From contig JAQGDQ010000334.1 in assembly GCA_030141605.1 (NCBI GenBank), positions 64,001 through 128,000 of the forward strand: a stretch of 64,000 nt of DNA. The letters run 5' to 3'. The notes under the pieces are model-generated. The model searched no databases. It had not been told where the DNA came from and saw only the letters and a program-made list of their open reading frames with translations. The position numbers were made by a program, and so were the translations under genes. Below, in pieces: positions 22,076-37,000 of the stretch (position 1 is the first letter of the stretch; each line of letters opens with the position of its first letter). This DNA comes from Tubiluchus corallicola (taxonomy: Eukaryota > Priapulida > Priapulimorpha > Priapulimorphida > Tubiluchidae).

Positions 22076-25000
22076 TTAGTAAATGTTTACAAAATTAAAT
22101 TGAAAGTTGTAATAAATAGTTTCTAAATATGCTTACCACTAACTTCTAAAATATTACAGCTGATTCCACTCCGATATATTTTTAAAGAACTTATGTTCTG
22201 GTATCCAGTTGTATACACAGTTGAAGCAGCAAGTGCAGAGATACTGATTCCATTGATCAAGTCGACGAATACATCAGAAGCTGCTGTAATATCATTTCTT
22301 ACTTTGACATCTTTAGTAAAATTTTTTTCACCATATATCACCTGCAATAGTTTATATTGTAGTGCTTTCAAAAAACTTATTGTTATAATACTTTAGAAAA
22401 ACTGAAAAACTTCTACAGAATCTACTCTGACCATATTCAGTTCCAATGGGTTGGTCACGCAAGTCACACTAAGAATATTGCAAAGTGTAAGAAAAAGACA
22501 TGTCATCCTTGAGTTTATGCTGGTGGTTTAATATCTGCTTCAACTCAACATCATTTTCTTATAATTCAACAGTTTTGTTTCTTTTACCTCTAATTTAAAT
22601 CAAACACTGCACACTTTTAATATTTGCAAAACATCCATTCATTGCAAATCATCGCCCACCTGTATTTACTTTACCATTAATAAAATCATCAATATGCTAA
22701 CTTTAACAATGAAACTTAGACAAAACTATGTCAGAGTTTTGACAGACGAAAACAATACATTTATGACCATCATGATATGATGCGATAAGTTATTTTAAAT
22801 GTAAAAACCGAACGATACTGAACGTGTGGTTAGTTATTGTGTAAGGAGTCTTAGGGTATTTAAACACCTTATTTTTTTGTAAGTTGTTTCCTCGTTAATG
22901 TACAGACATATGGAATTTATGACAAAGTTTTTTTCTTTGTTTAGTCATAAAATAATATTAATATGTGAGCACAGATAAATATATTAAGTATTTATGTATT
23001 ACTACAGAATATATTTATTTATTTGAGCTGCACTGCCTGCAGGCAACTGGAAAAATGCCTCCAAAAATACTGCACTTAGCATTTGTGTATAAGTAAATTG
23101 ATTAAAGACAACCGCTATTGCAGGAAGAAAAAACATGATTACTTATAAATAACTCTTTCTTCCTTTTTTTGCATAATTCTAGTGCATAAATGAAACAGCA
23201 AAGTAAAATGATTTTATAAAGGTGAACAATAAGCAGCGATAAGTTCAATACGACAGCGATATTCCTAGGATAATAATGATAAGATAACAATAAAAAGTAA
23301 TTTTCGAATCGATACAATAATCGATAATTATAGATACATATCGTTACCGTTAACATCCCTAACCTGAACATAAAAATCTCAGTCAATTTTCTAGTTTTAA
23401 CTACATTAAGCTTTTAAAAAATGCTGCAATTTAGAAAGATTTATTTAAAAAAGATAGTATAAAGGAATTTACCTGTTCAACAGACTGTAGTACAAGGTCA
23501 GCAATTAAATCATTAACATTTAGTCCATTTACTTCAGCATTAAAATGTAAGTGGCTGGCAAACACATCTAAAAGTAATCATTGAGAATATAATTTATTTT
23601 CCATCTATTATTGTGTTTCACAGTCATTTGAAGAACTTTTTAGAAAGTAAATCAGGTACAAGAGCATGGAATGCTTCTTGAAACGTCTATGAAAAACTAA
23701 GGAAAATATATATTAGGCCTATAGAGAGAAGCTATTAGAAATTGTCAAATTCTGGAATATCAAATTTAAGGATGGCCAGGGTTTGGCTCTGTATATAAGG
23801 TGCCTGCACTTCATATGAATGAGGTGGGTTCGATACTCACATCAGGCACAACTATTCAAAAACACTCACTGTTTACCTAGTAAAGGATTCCAAATATGGC
23901 TAAGACACCTCTGCTGGTTTAACGGCTCATCTTAAATGGATATATACTTGATAATGCGTGAGGCTCCAGTCATGCCTCAAAACTTATCTCTGAGTAGACT
24001 TTGCCTTTAACTACTTGGGTGCAGTGTGTCGAAGTATATAAAAAAATTATTATTAAATCCGAATTTACCTGTAGCAAAAGTAAATCTATTTTCTATAACT
24101 TGCTCAGCAGTTATTGACAAATACTCCTCATAGAACTTTGAAATGTCAATTTCATCCAAAAGACCATTAACTGTTGCATGAGAATTCAGTTCTGCAGCTT
24201 CAAAAGTCATGTTTGCGGTTACAGTTTCGGGTTGGTCCAATCTCACAGCCAATTCACTCAGCTTTAATAAAACAAATTAATTAATTTTAAAAAACTGACA
24301 ACTACAGACAAAGAAATACTCTCACACGAAGCAGGTATAAAATATCGCAAGCAGCTCTTTTTCTGGGAAAAAGACCTTCAGCAAATGGCCTTCAGGGAGT
24401 AAGTGTTTACTATGAAATTTCAGTTCAAAGGCATAAAACAAGTCATTTCAGGCATTCAGAAAGGGCCTTAAGAGGGAAAACCATTTTAATGTAACTATTG
24501 GTGAGCTGATTGAAACTTTTGCACTTTTAGGTATTAGGCTCATAGGGAGAATATGTTTTTATAACAAGTTTCCAAGCAATGCCAAATTGGGCTTTTAGTG
24601 GCAAATTTCTACTGTATTCACATAAAATTCATCTAGCGATTACAATGTAGTGATTAAACACATTTACATTTGAAGGAACACTCACTTCATCAATGCTGAC
24701 AGAAAACACCCCTTTAACAAGGTTTCCTTTAATATCAATATTGCCAGATTCCATAACCAATCCACCAGCAAAAATAATGCTATCACCAAACGTAGCATCA
24801 AGATGAGTTTTCACGATGTTTTCCAGTCTAGTATTATCTATGGAATCTACTGATACATCATCTACAAACGAAAACTATTGCATCAGAATTTAAAGAGAAA
24901 CATGACGTGATATTAAATCAATTACAATTGACATAACAGATGCAACAGTCATTTTATCCACACAAGTTTACTGCTGTCCACTTCTGATATTTTAGTAGAT

Positions 25001-28000
25001 GCCACTTAACAGACCCACGTTGAGATGAAAGTGTTTTGACCCAATTAACTGACTGAACCTATCAGCCTATTACTAGCACAGAACTACAAATCATCAGTCC
25101 TTAGCTTAGTATGCACTGGAAAGTCTGGCTCTTAAGTTTTCACCCTTATATACTATTTTTCAAAATTAACTCTGAGCTCTTAGTTGCTCTATGATGAATC
25201 GCTTGTAAAATGTAAAGTGGCAAAGAATGCTGGTACATTACTGCCACTGCGTAGGTGGCACAACAGCAGCAACTAAATTATTAAAACTTCTGTGAAAACT
25301 AGCAAGATCCTCAAAAGGAAATTGCTAGGCAAGTGATTAAGTTCAGCTTCTATAAATTCTTGGCCAGAGGACCAACAGGTGACACAGATTAAAGGCAAAA
25401 TGCTATGCGAACATATTAGTGCATGATAAACAAACATGCTTACAAACGAAACAGTACTTAACACGATTGTTTATACATATATTATAATTCACAGAAGCCC
25501 AGTAAAGGTGACATAACAGTAAAAACTCTTTGATTAAGTGTCTTATTTTAAGTACACAAAGCAAAGCTATTAAGTCAATTATGTGGAGTTATTTTAGTCA
25601 ACTGCTGACAGTTTTTATATACATTTGAAGAGTGGCCAGTACTAGGCATTTTTTGAGTCAATTAAGCTGCTGATTCTATTAACAGTGAGTCTAAGAAATG
25701 GCATCTACTGTATTAGATGTAAAATAACGCAATGTGCAACAATGTTTTACTGCATTGTTCTCCATCAATTTCACACTTTACCTGCAGCCACTGGGCCAAC
25801 CAAGGTAATGGTCACAAGGAGTGTTTGATTTTTGGTCTTAGACATGGCGTTTTTGCTTAGCAGTGACACATTTACTTGGTTTACCAGGCCATCAAGGTTT
25901 CCAATTACCACCAAACCTCTGCAAGAATTTAAAAAAAGTAAATATTTCCTACCAGCACAAGGAATCATATTTGTTATTTAAATATCTGTTAATGGTACAA
26001 ACAGCAATTTATGTACGTTTCTAGAAAGTGTTATTTGCTATAAATTCATATCTACATATCTAAATACAGTCGAACCCTCCCGTTATAAAGTCAGCCTCGC
26101 CATAATGCCAACTATTGCCCTGTCCCGATTTCTGTAATATATTAAACACAGGGAATACCGCCAACCTCGCCTACCAGCATCTGCCAATGTATCTGTGTGA
26201 TAGAAGTCTATTTTACATAATAAATTTACCCTGTTATAATGCCAGCCAAGATAAAACACAATGAATCGTTGCTGAAAAACAGCCATTGTGTTGTAAAAAC
26301 AATGACCTCTGATGTGAATTTAACGGTTGTAAAAGCTCTTTGCCTCAAAGCCAAGTTATATGAAGCAGCTATTTATAGTCTTAATTATCTTGTTATGTTG
26401 AGAGCATGGCCGGGTTGGCTGCATATTTCTCTTATCAGGAGACAGCAGTATTACACGTGCATTAATTTTGTTAATGCAGCTAAAATGTACAGTATAATAC
26501 ATGTATTGATGTAGGTATAATAATATTATACTATTTATGTTGTATTTTTGCAACAAAAATTTGAAAGTAAAATTATTTACAACAACAGTTAGTACACTAT
26601 CCGCTTCAGAAAAACATTATACGACTCTAAATTTCAGAGTACTAGGCAGATTAGTAAAACAGTAAGTACTTTACTTTAAAAATGTTTTTGTTCCTTCCAC
26701 AGTGCCTGGAACAGACTTTCTCACAGCTGTAGTATTTAACTCCATAAAGTTAACCCCATTTACATCATCACAGGCAGTATTGTGTAAAGTCAAGTTATTT
26801 GCGAAGACAATATTGCCTAAAATGGAACATTGCTCAAAATAAAGCTAGCAAAAAAAAATTCTTATGAATCTAACCAGCAACAGAATATAATAATATGTTA
26901 CTTGTGTAAAAACAGATGTCTTTCTTGAAAAATTATCATATAAGTAGTCTATTTCCTAGTAAATCTGAAAGAAAACTGCAACATGTCTTGTAATAATTTT
27001 TGAATTTGCTCAAACAGATTTAAAGAATAGTAAACTATCTCTAGTATATCATTGTTGCAAAGCATAAGTATTTTCGAGTATTAACTTGGGCTTGAAGAAA
27101 AATAAATTTCATGATGGCTAATCAGTCTTTTCTGCTAATTCAGTTGGAACATGTTGTGGAAAGTTCACAGTGAAAGTAATGACATCATCTCGCCCATCGC
27201 TGTCAACACATTTTCAAAAAACAAAGTTCTTTTTACCGAAAAATGTTTGCGACTTTGTAAGACTTGCCGTATCTCTAAACACCTCATCAATGTCCAAGTT
27301 ATCCAAATAACCATTAGTAGTAATGCTGCCTGTAACTAAAACAAAAGAATGAATTAATAATATCTTTTTTGAACCCCTTTTCATAGAATTTCAATTATAA
27401 AATTATCAGTTCTATTTTTAATGAGGAAATTCAGGTTCTTCTTTAACTACAGCAATTTTTTGCTTCCATATTATTTTACTACATGGAATGTTTCCAAGGG
27501 GCAAGATGTTCACAATTATAACAACAAGAACAGAAACTTAATTTGGCCCAACAATTTTACATTCTATTTTTGCTGAGAGCTCATTAAAACCCAAAATTTA
27601 TAGCATTGTTAGTGATGTAACATGCTGTGTTACTGACAAGGCTATTACACACAGCTATAAGGCTTATAAAAATACTGTAAGGTGCATTGCATTAACATGT
27701 ACACCAATGTATGTCAACTTAAAAATTGCTACATATGTGATTTGTGTAGGACATAGTGTAGCACTTTGCTCGCATTTATAACTAGAAATGTTATTAGCTA
27801 TTTGGTGAATCTTTGTCCATTAAACTTTTGCTTCACACACCGATTATCCCTTGCCTTTCCATTACCATTCCTCTTTTCCTCCCCCATTCATCACCAACCC
27901 TTTTATCTTTTGTATTTTTTGAGGTGGCCTTCGCACAATGTGGCAGTATTGCCATCCCACTGTCATGCAGTTGTTTTTAATGGTCACTAGTAATTAATCT

Positions 28001-31000
28001 GCCACATTCATGTGCATTAAGATACAGACTCCACAGTTGTTTCGTATGTTCAGTATGTAATAAATAAACTTGAAATTTGAAACTTTTAAAACAAAATTAC
28101 GATGCTGGACATCCACAGACAAATAGTAACATTTAAAAACACAATACTGCATATGCCATATCACAAGACATTTCAATTTTAGACTAACACTAATGAGCAG
28201 GGAGTTTGCTATGTATGCAACCCGACTTGCTATATATACCTTATCATGCTTATAAACTACTAGAATCATTTATTGTTTCTTTAAGCTGTTAGCACAGTAC
28301 TGTAGAAGTTTTGCTATATCTATATGGCCATCAGATAAATGAGTGGATGCTTACTGTTGAGATCAGCAGTGATGCGCACTGTCGTGTTGATGACTATGTT
28401 GTCATTATTTATTAAAACAGCATTACTGAATGTCTTTGAAAGATCAACACTGTTAACATTATCATTAACTTCAATGTCATCAGCAAACAGCCATCCTTCA
28501 ATTGTCACTCCAGGAATAACTTTTGAACCTAAGAAAATATAATTATTATACAAATATATAAGTTAGTAAAATTTACATATATATATATATAGCTAGTGCA
28601 AATACTTTTCTATAATAAGTATTAGTTAGTTGGTATTGGTTAGATAACTATAACTAGTATCCCTTCGGATAATAAGCACTGGCTGTTACCCATCCAACCA
28701 TCATGGGAAAATTCAAGAACTAGGTTTTGTTAAGTCCATTGTATGCTTGCTCAGATGTTAGCATGGAAAGCTGTATTCAAGTTTAAGAACCAACAGTGGA
28801 AAAGTAATACTTGAAATTTTTGGAGGCTACACACAAAATTACTCCTAAATGGGGTCGGTAGTGTGTCGGTAGTTCACCAGTGTACATGCTAATCAGATTT
28901 GATAATGTCTGATCACTCGAAGCATTAGCATCTTTCTAATTCTGTAAAGTGTGTACAACAACAATGCGAGAAACTACGTGGGACAGGACTACAACCTGTA
29001 AATAAATTGCCTAAACAAGAAGCCAGTCTGTTAACATTGACATTAACATTGTTCGGGCTTCATAGCTACCTTCAATATCGCAAAGGTAGCAAAGGTGCTG
29101 CAAAGATAAAATACTGATAAGTACTACTGTTCAACAGATTCAACAATTTTCACCAGAAAAACATGTTATAATGAATTTTCTAGTTAGCAAGGTAGTTAAA
29201 TTTCATCTAAACCAGGGGTGTGTAAATTATCTGACTAGCCGGGACACATTAAACATTCCCGCAATTCCTGCGGGCCACGGGCAGTTTGATCAAGAAGCCA
29301 GGTACAGTAGGACCGAATAACGATTTTTTGCATCCAATCCGCGCACATCATTACTACTGCACTACTACACTCAAGAAACTATTTTGGAAGTTATTAAAAT
29401 TTATATTAAAAACCACATATACATATTCTACTTTTACAACAGATAGTGGTAATTTCATTACAATGCATATTAGTAATGTGTATCACACAGTCTGTGTAGT
29501 ACAGTGCATATTAATCTGTCTTGTCGATGTTCTTCGTCAATCTTCCTCTTTTTTCTTATCCATGATTCTGATCTATAAGAACACTACAACTGATGAAACA
29601 ACGAAACAGCCACTGATCCAGGTGTGTACTACTGAGTCCAAGCAGAAACTAAAATCTGGGAATCCCCCCTATATCAGGGGTGACCACACTTTCAGCTTGC
29701 TGGTTACTTACAAATTGATCTGCTCAGTCGTCTTCTTGGTCATAGTAGGTAGTACAAGTCATTTTGACTTGCTTATTTTTGTTTGTAATTTATGTTGTAA
29801 AATAACCAAGACAAAATGATCTCACTGCTGTGACCAAGAAGACGACTGGGCAGATCAATTTGTAAGTAAGATTGGCTGGTTGGTCTTCCTACCAGCCAAT
29901 CAGGTTGCTTCTCGCATTTCTTGCACGTTTGAGCGTTTCGATGGCGGCTTCCATGATAGTTTGTTGTGTTCTGGAATGGTCCAAGTGAGCAACGTGGAAT
30001 TTCGTCATGTCCGACAGTGACATTCAGTGACAACCGTCTTGTAAAGGGTTAATGCCACCCGATCTAGTGGAAAAAACTACAGGTACTATCTTTGCAATCA
30101 TGGAGTGGCCTTCAGCTGGATACACTCAATTCATCGCCCGGGCTGCACTTTCATTAGGTTGATAATCTCTTCGCGGGCCGCACAAAATCTCTCGGCGGGT
30201 CGCACTTTGCATACCCCTGATCTAAAGCACTTTCTACTGGCATTCATTACAAGCAAAAAGTATGTAAAGCAATATTGAAAGATGCAAGTGTAGTAACAAG
30301 TGAATTTGAAATGACGTACCAGACACAACCTGTGAAGCATTCAGCAAAAGGATATCACTAACAAAAACACTGTTCAACGTTCCATACAGTTGAGCTCGCT
30401 GTACTTCGACGTCTTCGAAACACATTAAACCATTAAATACAGTTTCACTATCCAATGTTACAATCTAAAAATAAAAATAGTATATCAGATGTACATAGTG
30501 AACACATGCAATGATAGAACCAGATACCTGTCCAATGCTAAATAATACTTCAGTGAGCACATTCGGTGTGGCTTGACTTTTTCAAGCTAAAGTGCACTAA
30601 AGTAGGACAATGGCACCTAAAGGTGTAGCTCTAGTTTTCTCTGCAATTCATGAAATTCCTATGCAATAGTCGTGTATTGCATGCACAGCAGTTAAATATA
30701 TTTTATCTTCAAGTGCAGAGTCAAACAGAGGTGTAGCAAATTGCCCTAAATGAGTTCGATGTTTAATCAAGATAACTGCACACAAGAAAGTTTTGTGACA
30801 CAGGTAATTAGACCATCCAAATGAGGTAGTGTTTTCAGAAGATTGTAATCGTGATACCTTATGGTCAATAAAAGCAACCTATGAAATGGAAACAGATTTG
30901 GTGACCTTTGATCCAGTATCCCCAAATGCTTTTATATCTATGACCCAGTTTGCTCACCAAAAGTTTAGTTTTTATGATCCATGAGTTGCAGAAGAGCTAG

Positions 31001-34000
31001 TTGCAGTTAACATGCGACCCACTTTACTCGTGTAAATGTTAATTCATAAAATTTTCATTATGAACTTTGTTCGTGTTGAACAGTTATGATTGCTATGATC
31101 GCCTTGTAAGGAAATGACAGGTCATCGTCAGAGTTGGTGAACACTTCTCGAAGTTTAGCATGTGTGTATTCCAAAAATTTCCTCTGCATCAATCATGGCC
31201 ATGATCAGTACACCTGGACCTAAGATGACCCACTACAGACAGATGTGGCCACTAGGCAGAACCACAGAACTGAGAATTAATTAGTGATCTATGTTATGAG
31301 AAATTTTTTTAATTTGCTGCATTAAGTGGTAAAGTAAGGCAACCAGCGAACTTCTTCATGTAAAATCTCAAACAGATTATAGTTTTAAACTTGTGTTCAG
31401 TAACACAGACTGGTTTCAACGTGACTAAAGTAAATTTGCACTAGTATCACATGGGTCACAAAAGATCACAACAAATTAGCCAAGCAATTCATATATTACT
31501 TTTGAGCCCTCTTCAGAAATGTCATATCCGTTGATCGTTTTACGGTCAGCCATAACTATTTCTAGAGCACGGAAATCATCCAAAAATATAACCGGACCTG
31601 AAAATCAAATTACAAGAATTTTCTTTAGGAAAAAAATATGCTTGTAACATTATAATTTATTTACTTAAATTTGTTCAGATATTGAAAAAAAGTGTAGCAT
31701 ATACTAAATATAAATTATTACATGCACGCAAAAATACTTGGCCTTCTAACTATAACAACAAAAATCTTTCACCACAAAGCTTTAGAAAACGAAAGAATAA
31801 AATAAATTAAATATTTGCTTTTCTATGCAAGAAACAATGAAAATTGCTACAAATGACAGTGCATTGTTAGAAACTTATCATCATCAGTAAAATAACTAAC
31901 CAGAAATTGTTTGATTAGCAGAAAGTAACACAAAATCATCTGGAATTGTAGCATTGTTAACCAAGTCAGCTATCAAATTTCCATCAATGCTTATGTCAGC
32001 ATGTATGATAACATTTCCAGTTATGCTCTGATTAGAGGATTTTCTCCAGCTAGACTGCTCAACTTTTACTACATCAACGTTGTTTAAATCAGTCATCCAT
32101 GCATCAGAGAGATGAACATTATCAATGAAAGTTTTATTCCCAGTAATATTTACAACCTGGAAATAAAAAACATCATCCAATAAAGAATAGAAAGGAAACT
32201 ACATATATAACATGTACAGTAATTATATAAAACTACAATAATGGTCAAAACTAATAAACAACTTAAGCGGTTTGCTTTAGTAGGATTTAGTAGTTTGGTG
32301 TGCATAGATGCAATACAGTAATCAGGTAGAAAAAGATCATGTTTTTACCTATGGTTCTCTGAAGTGGTTAAAGAAGGTTACATTGGTCCTGTTGGGTAGC
32401 TTTTCTGTTTAATGTATTGAAATCCATTTACATCTCATTGAGTCTGATGTGATGAGCAATATATTAACACTATGTATTTCTGAATATTCTAGTGATTTTT
32501 ATTACGAATTAATCTAGTGAACAATTAACGTAATTAAAAATCTGCTGTGTGCAATGAACCACTCATTCTATGCTTTTGCGTTGCTGCTCCATGACTGTGT
32601 TCTGATTGGCAATGATGTGGACGTCTAATCTCAAAATCAATTACCACGAGATCTGCTTAGATTTCTGGAGGGGTCTTGGGCCACTCCCATGGTTCTGGAG
32701 GGGTCTTGGGCCCCTCCCATGGTGAATTAACTTATTACTTTCACATAATGGTTCTATGTTGACATCAAACACCCAAACAATTGAAGTGCGTATTAACCAA
32801 GTGTCATCTGTAATTGAACTAATGTTTTTCTGGAACTAGTGTCCTACCCTAAAGAGATATATTCACAATGCCAAGCAGCTGCTAAAAGAACAACAATATG
32901 ATAAAATGTGACAGTGCAGCAAGAAGGCCACCACGTAACAAAACCATCTTGTCACATCAGAGTCTCAAAGGCTGAAACAATTATGACAAAATCAACTATA
33001 TAATTTTTATGCTGAAAAAACTGGTGTCAGTTTTTCTTCCTGGACTTACTTAGACGCTTGGAGAGCTTAGAATGCTGTTTAAACACAGCAACATCTGAAA
33101 GCTCATTAACATCAGCATTTTTCGTACAGTTCCAGTTCAACCAACTAACACTTTATTAAATGGACACGACTGCTGTGCAGTAATAAAACAGGATTATAAG
33201 CTATTCATAACAGGAATGACAGCCCTCATAAAAGGTTACTCAAATAGCAAGAATAAAGATGATCCATTTTCATACGTACCATTTTATCATCATTTTCTAC
33301 CATAACAGCATCAGTTTTTAATTTATCAAAGTTGACGCCATTGATGAAATGAGACCCTGTTTTTATCGCATTACCTTCACTTAACACACTCGTCATAAAA
33401 TTGGTTTCACCTTAAAAGAAAAAAATCACTAATTAAAAAGCGCAAAACGAAAGTGATTTTTACCAGTAATTATAGATTTACTTAATTTTGATAGCAATGA
33501 TTACTTGTTTTTTAAAGCATTTAAAAAGTACACTTTTGACATGCAAGAATCAGTAATCTTTTAGCTCTTATGCTGGTCAAACCTTGAAATCTACAAATCT
33601 GCATGTATAATTTACTATACTATGCAAGAGCATGTATCTCACTTTAGGGAAGCAGCTAGTAGGCATACTACATAAAATGGTTAAATTTACAATACCTGAA
33701 AAACAAACATTAGACAGATGTGAGTTAAAATAGTGAATTGGACAAACAATCACAACACTGAAACCGCAAAGTAACTTATTGCCCAAAAGTATATTTGATT
33801 TTGCTGTCTTACCAAGATGTTCATCTTGTTTAAACTGAAAAACAAATGTTCGGCATAAAGAAACTGAGAAAATTGACCAATATGCCTATCAATCAACTGA
33901 CGACATACATGTACTTACATCAGCCAGTTTGTATGCATATTGAAGGTTTAAAACAAGTACAGGCATTCCATCCAAATATGAAACAAAACTAATTAGGCTA

Positions 34001-37000
34001 TATAAGAGAAGAGTGAAGTATTTCCACGTAGTTTTCTATAGTTGGCAGCCTGCATATTAATGGAATCACACTGACATGGATTTATCAGCAGTTAGTAAGG
34101 CAGTTTGTGTTAAGCAAAGTATTACATTTCAAGCATTAATAAATTACAACAATAAGAATGGTCCTAAAACACTGCTCTGAACAGCACTAAATATTATTCA
34201 AAAGTAATTGGAAAATGCCAAATCTTGATTACGATTCTTCCCTCCTTGTATTCTCCTTTGTATCTTTTCCACGAACCACTGACTACCCATGTAAAATACC
34301 TGCACCAGCATTAACTGATTACAATTAAATGTAATTAGTTAAATTATTAAGTTAAAAAAGCAAATATGCGGAAATATTACAAATTATAATCAAAGAACAG
34401 TAATCACTCACCATTAATGATAATGTTTGCTGAATTTCCACCCAGCTGTTTAGTGACTATTGAGGAAGAAAGTAAGTCATCATTTATATGGGGAGCTATG
34501 ATGGAATTCTCAAAATGAACTTCATTTGTGGTAAAATGTAAATCTGAAGAGATAGTCTGTTCTCCATCAGCTTTTATGTCAACAAAATCATAGCTGGCAT
34601 GGAATCCATTTACAGCACCCTCTACTCGTATCCCATAGGTGACAACAATATCTTCGAGAAAAGTCTTATTGGCTGATAAAAATATATATCATTAAGCAGG
34701 ACAACTAGCTGTATCAATCAAAATTACCAAGCAAGACTGTTTATTTAGAAATTTTAACAAATACTGCAAAATATGTATCTACGTCATTTTTAAGATTCTG
34801 CATGAGTTTCTTATTTACAAATAGTTTATTCTTTCTTCTTTAATTCTCCGCGATATAACACGTAATAATTCTAAAACCGGAGTACCCAAAGTCACCAAAC
34901 TCACAGAACAGACACCTGGGGTAGGGGCTCAGACAATAAAATAGTGACCTTTGGTCAAAAGCTCAAGGCTTCGGTCACTGTTGCAATTATAGATCTCAGA
35001 ACTTAAAGCTCAGTTCAATTTTTTTGACAAGTATTTAGCACTATTTAGGAAATGATGGGTAGCAGTGTATGTGTCGGATTGGAATATGCTACAGATGTTA
35101 TATCATAAGTACAAATCCTGACAAAACTAAAAGCTTCAAAGGTTTCAAAAACTGGCAGCTAGGAAACCTGCCTACTACAAGAAGCTTGCATAAAAACTAT
35201 CTAAAGCAGCAACAATTTTCTCAAGTACAATATTTCTGTTAAAACCAAAAATGACAAAAATAACTAACGTCTGATTAACACTGTTGTTTTTAAGCCGCAC
35301 ATGCATGCTTGTGCGTGCATGCGTGTGTGTGTGGGGGGACCAAATTTAATAAGCTAAACCTTGTCGACTATGAGTCATAACCAAGTACTGTATTTTGTAG
35401 ATGCTTATATCTATGAATTAACCAACATACAAGTTAAATACTTACTCACTTACTGACTTTTGAATTTATAAATTACTTGCACAAATTATTATAAACTTAC
35501 AATACCATTTCATTTAAGATACCATTTCGACTTTTTTTAAAGAAATTTACTTATGAAGTAATTATATTTGGCATGAGAACGAAATCCATCATATCACTTC
35601 GAACTTGTTTATAGGAATCTTAGCAATGCGTTGTCATTACAAACTAAAGAAAGCGTCTTCAAAATTTATAATATGGTTAACAGTAAGTGTAGTAACAATT
35701 TTTAGTTAAAAATGTGCAAAATGAAAACTGTGATACACGATTTGAGCAATACACTAATTTGTCTCAGCAAGATGAAGTTTTATAAGACTTTTTATACTTT
35801 ATACAGTTTTTTATACACAAAGCAATAAATGTATTTTTGTGGGTTATATAAAACGGCAAGTGCAGCACTTGTATGTCACTAGACAACAAATTTATTACCA
35901 ATAATAATGAAAACTTACCCAGAAATGAAACAGAATCCGCGTCTTTCCACGCTATATTTTTTGCATAGTCATTCAGAACAATCCCATTCACTTTACCATC
36001 CATAGACCTTAACTGCCCGTTTACCGTAAATCCTTCCTTAAATGTTACGTCTCGTAAATCAATTTTTCTTCCATTCAGAAAAATCCAAACGTTTTCAATC
36101 AAGTGAGAGACATCAAGCTGCAAATAAAAATATAAGTAATTAAACAGATTAATTAAGCAATGATGGATTACTGTTTTTAGCACCAAGATAAGACTTCGAA
36201 CGTCATGCATTAATTGACAATTTTAGCACATACATACGTTAGCAATTAGGCAGTTAGCAATGACAAATCAAAATATACAAATCAAGCTAATTTAATAGAG
36301 AAAGCCTTAGACTATTTCCGATTTAATCAGAGGGTTTGCACCTCTTATTATGTAGATACATATTTTTTCGAACTATATACGCTCAGTTTTTGAGAAATTT
36401 CTTGCAAATTTTCCAACGTATAAGCAAACATCGTAATTAACCATTAAGAAAGCTAAAGATATCAACCAAGATGCTATCATCATATTGCAAGGAACACAAA
36501 GTGACACTGAATCATTTAAGCTTTTAGAATCTGCCCAGTTGTCATAATTTTAAATAACTAGTAAGAACAAACTTAATGTAAGGTAAATGCAACTGTAAAA
36601 TACAAAACAAGTGTGAAAAATGCCCAGATGCTGAACTGTAAATAAAACTTCATTTCTATTTATATGCTACACTATTCTAAGATTGGCAGACTGATGAGGA
36701 ATACTGGCTAAAATAAATTACAGCATGAAAATCGAGACATATTACAATAGTCTACCAGCATGGGCAGTTGACACTAGAACAACAAACACTTGAATAATGA
36801 ACACTGGGGTGCTGGATACAGGGGAAATGGACACTCGGACAGTGGACACTTGAACAGTAAACAATTGGACAGTGGACACTTGCATGGGCAGTAGACACTT
36901 AGGTAATGGGCACTTGGGCCGTAAAGCATTTATGCAGTGCAGCAAGTGGACATTTGCACTGAGAGCACTAGGCAGTGGACATTTAATTGTCGACTTTGGG

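Noticed and set aside
29286-29819. 177-codon frame on + in the hAT-type element
   Set aside because: No transposase or other domain, and it runs into the internal palindrome.
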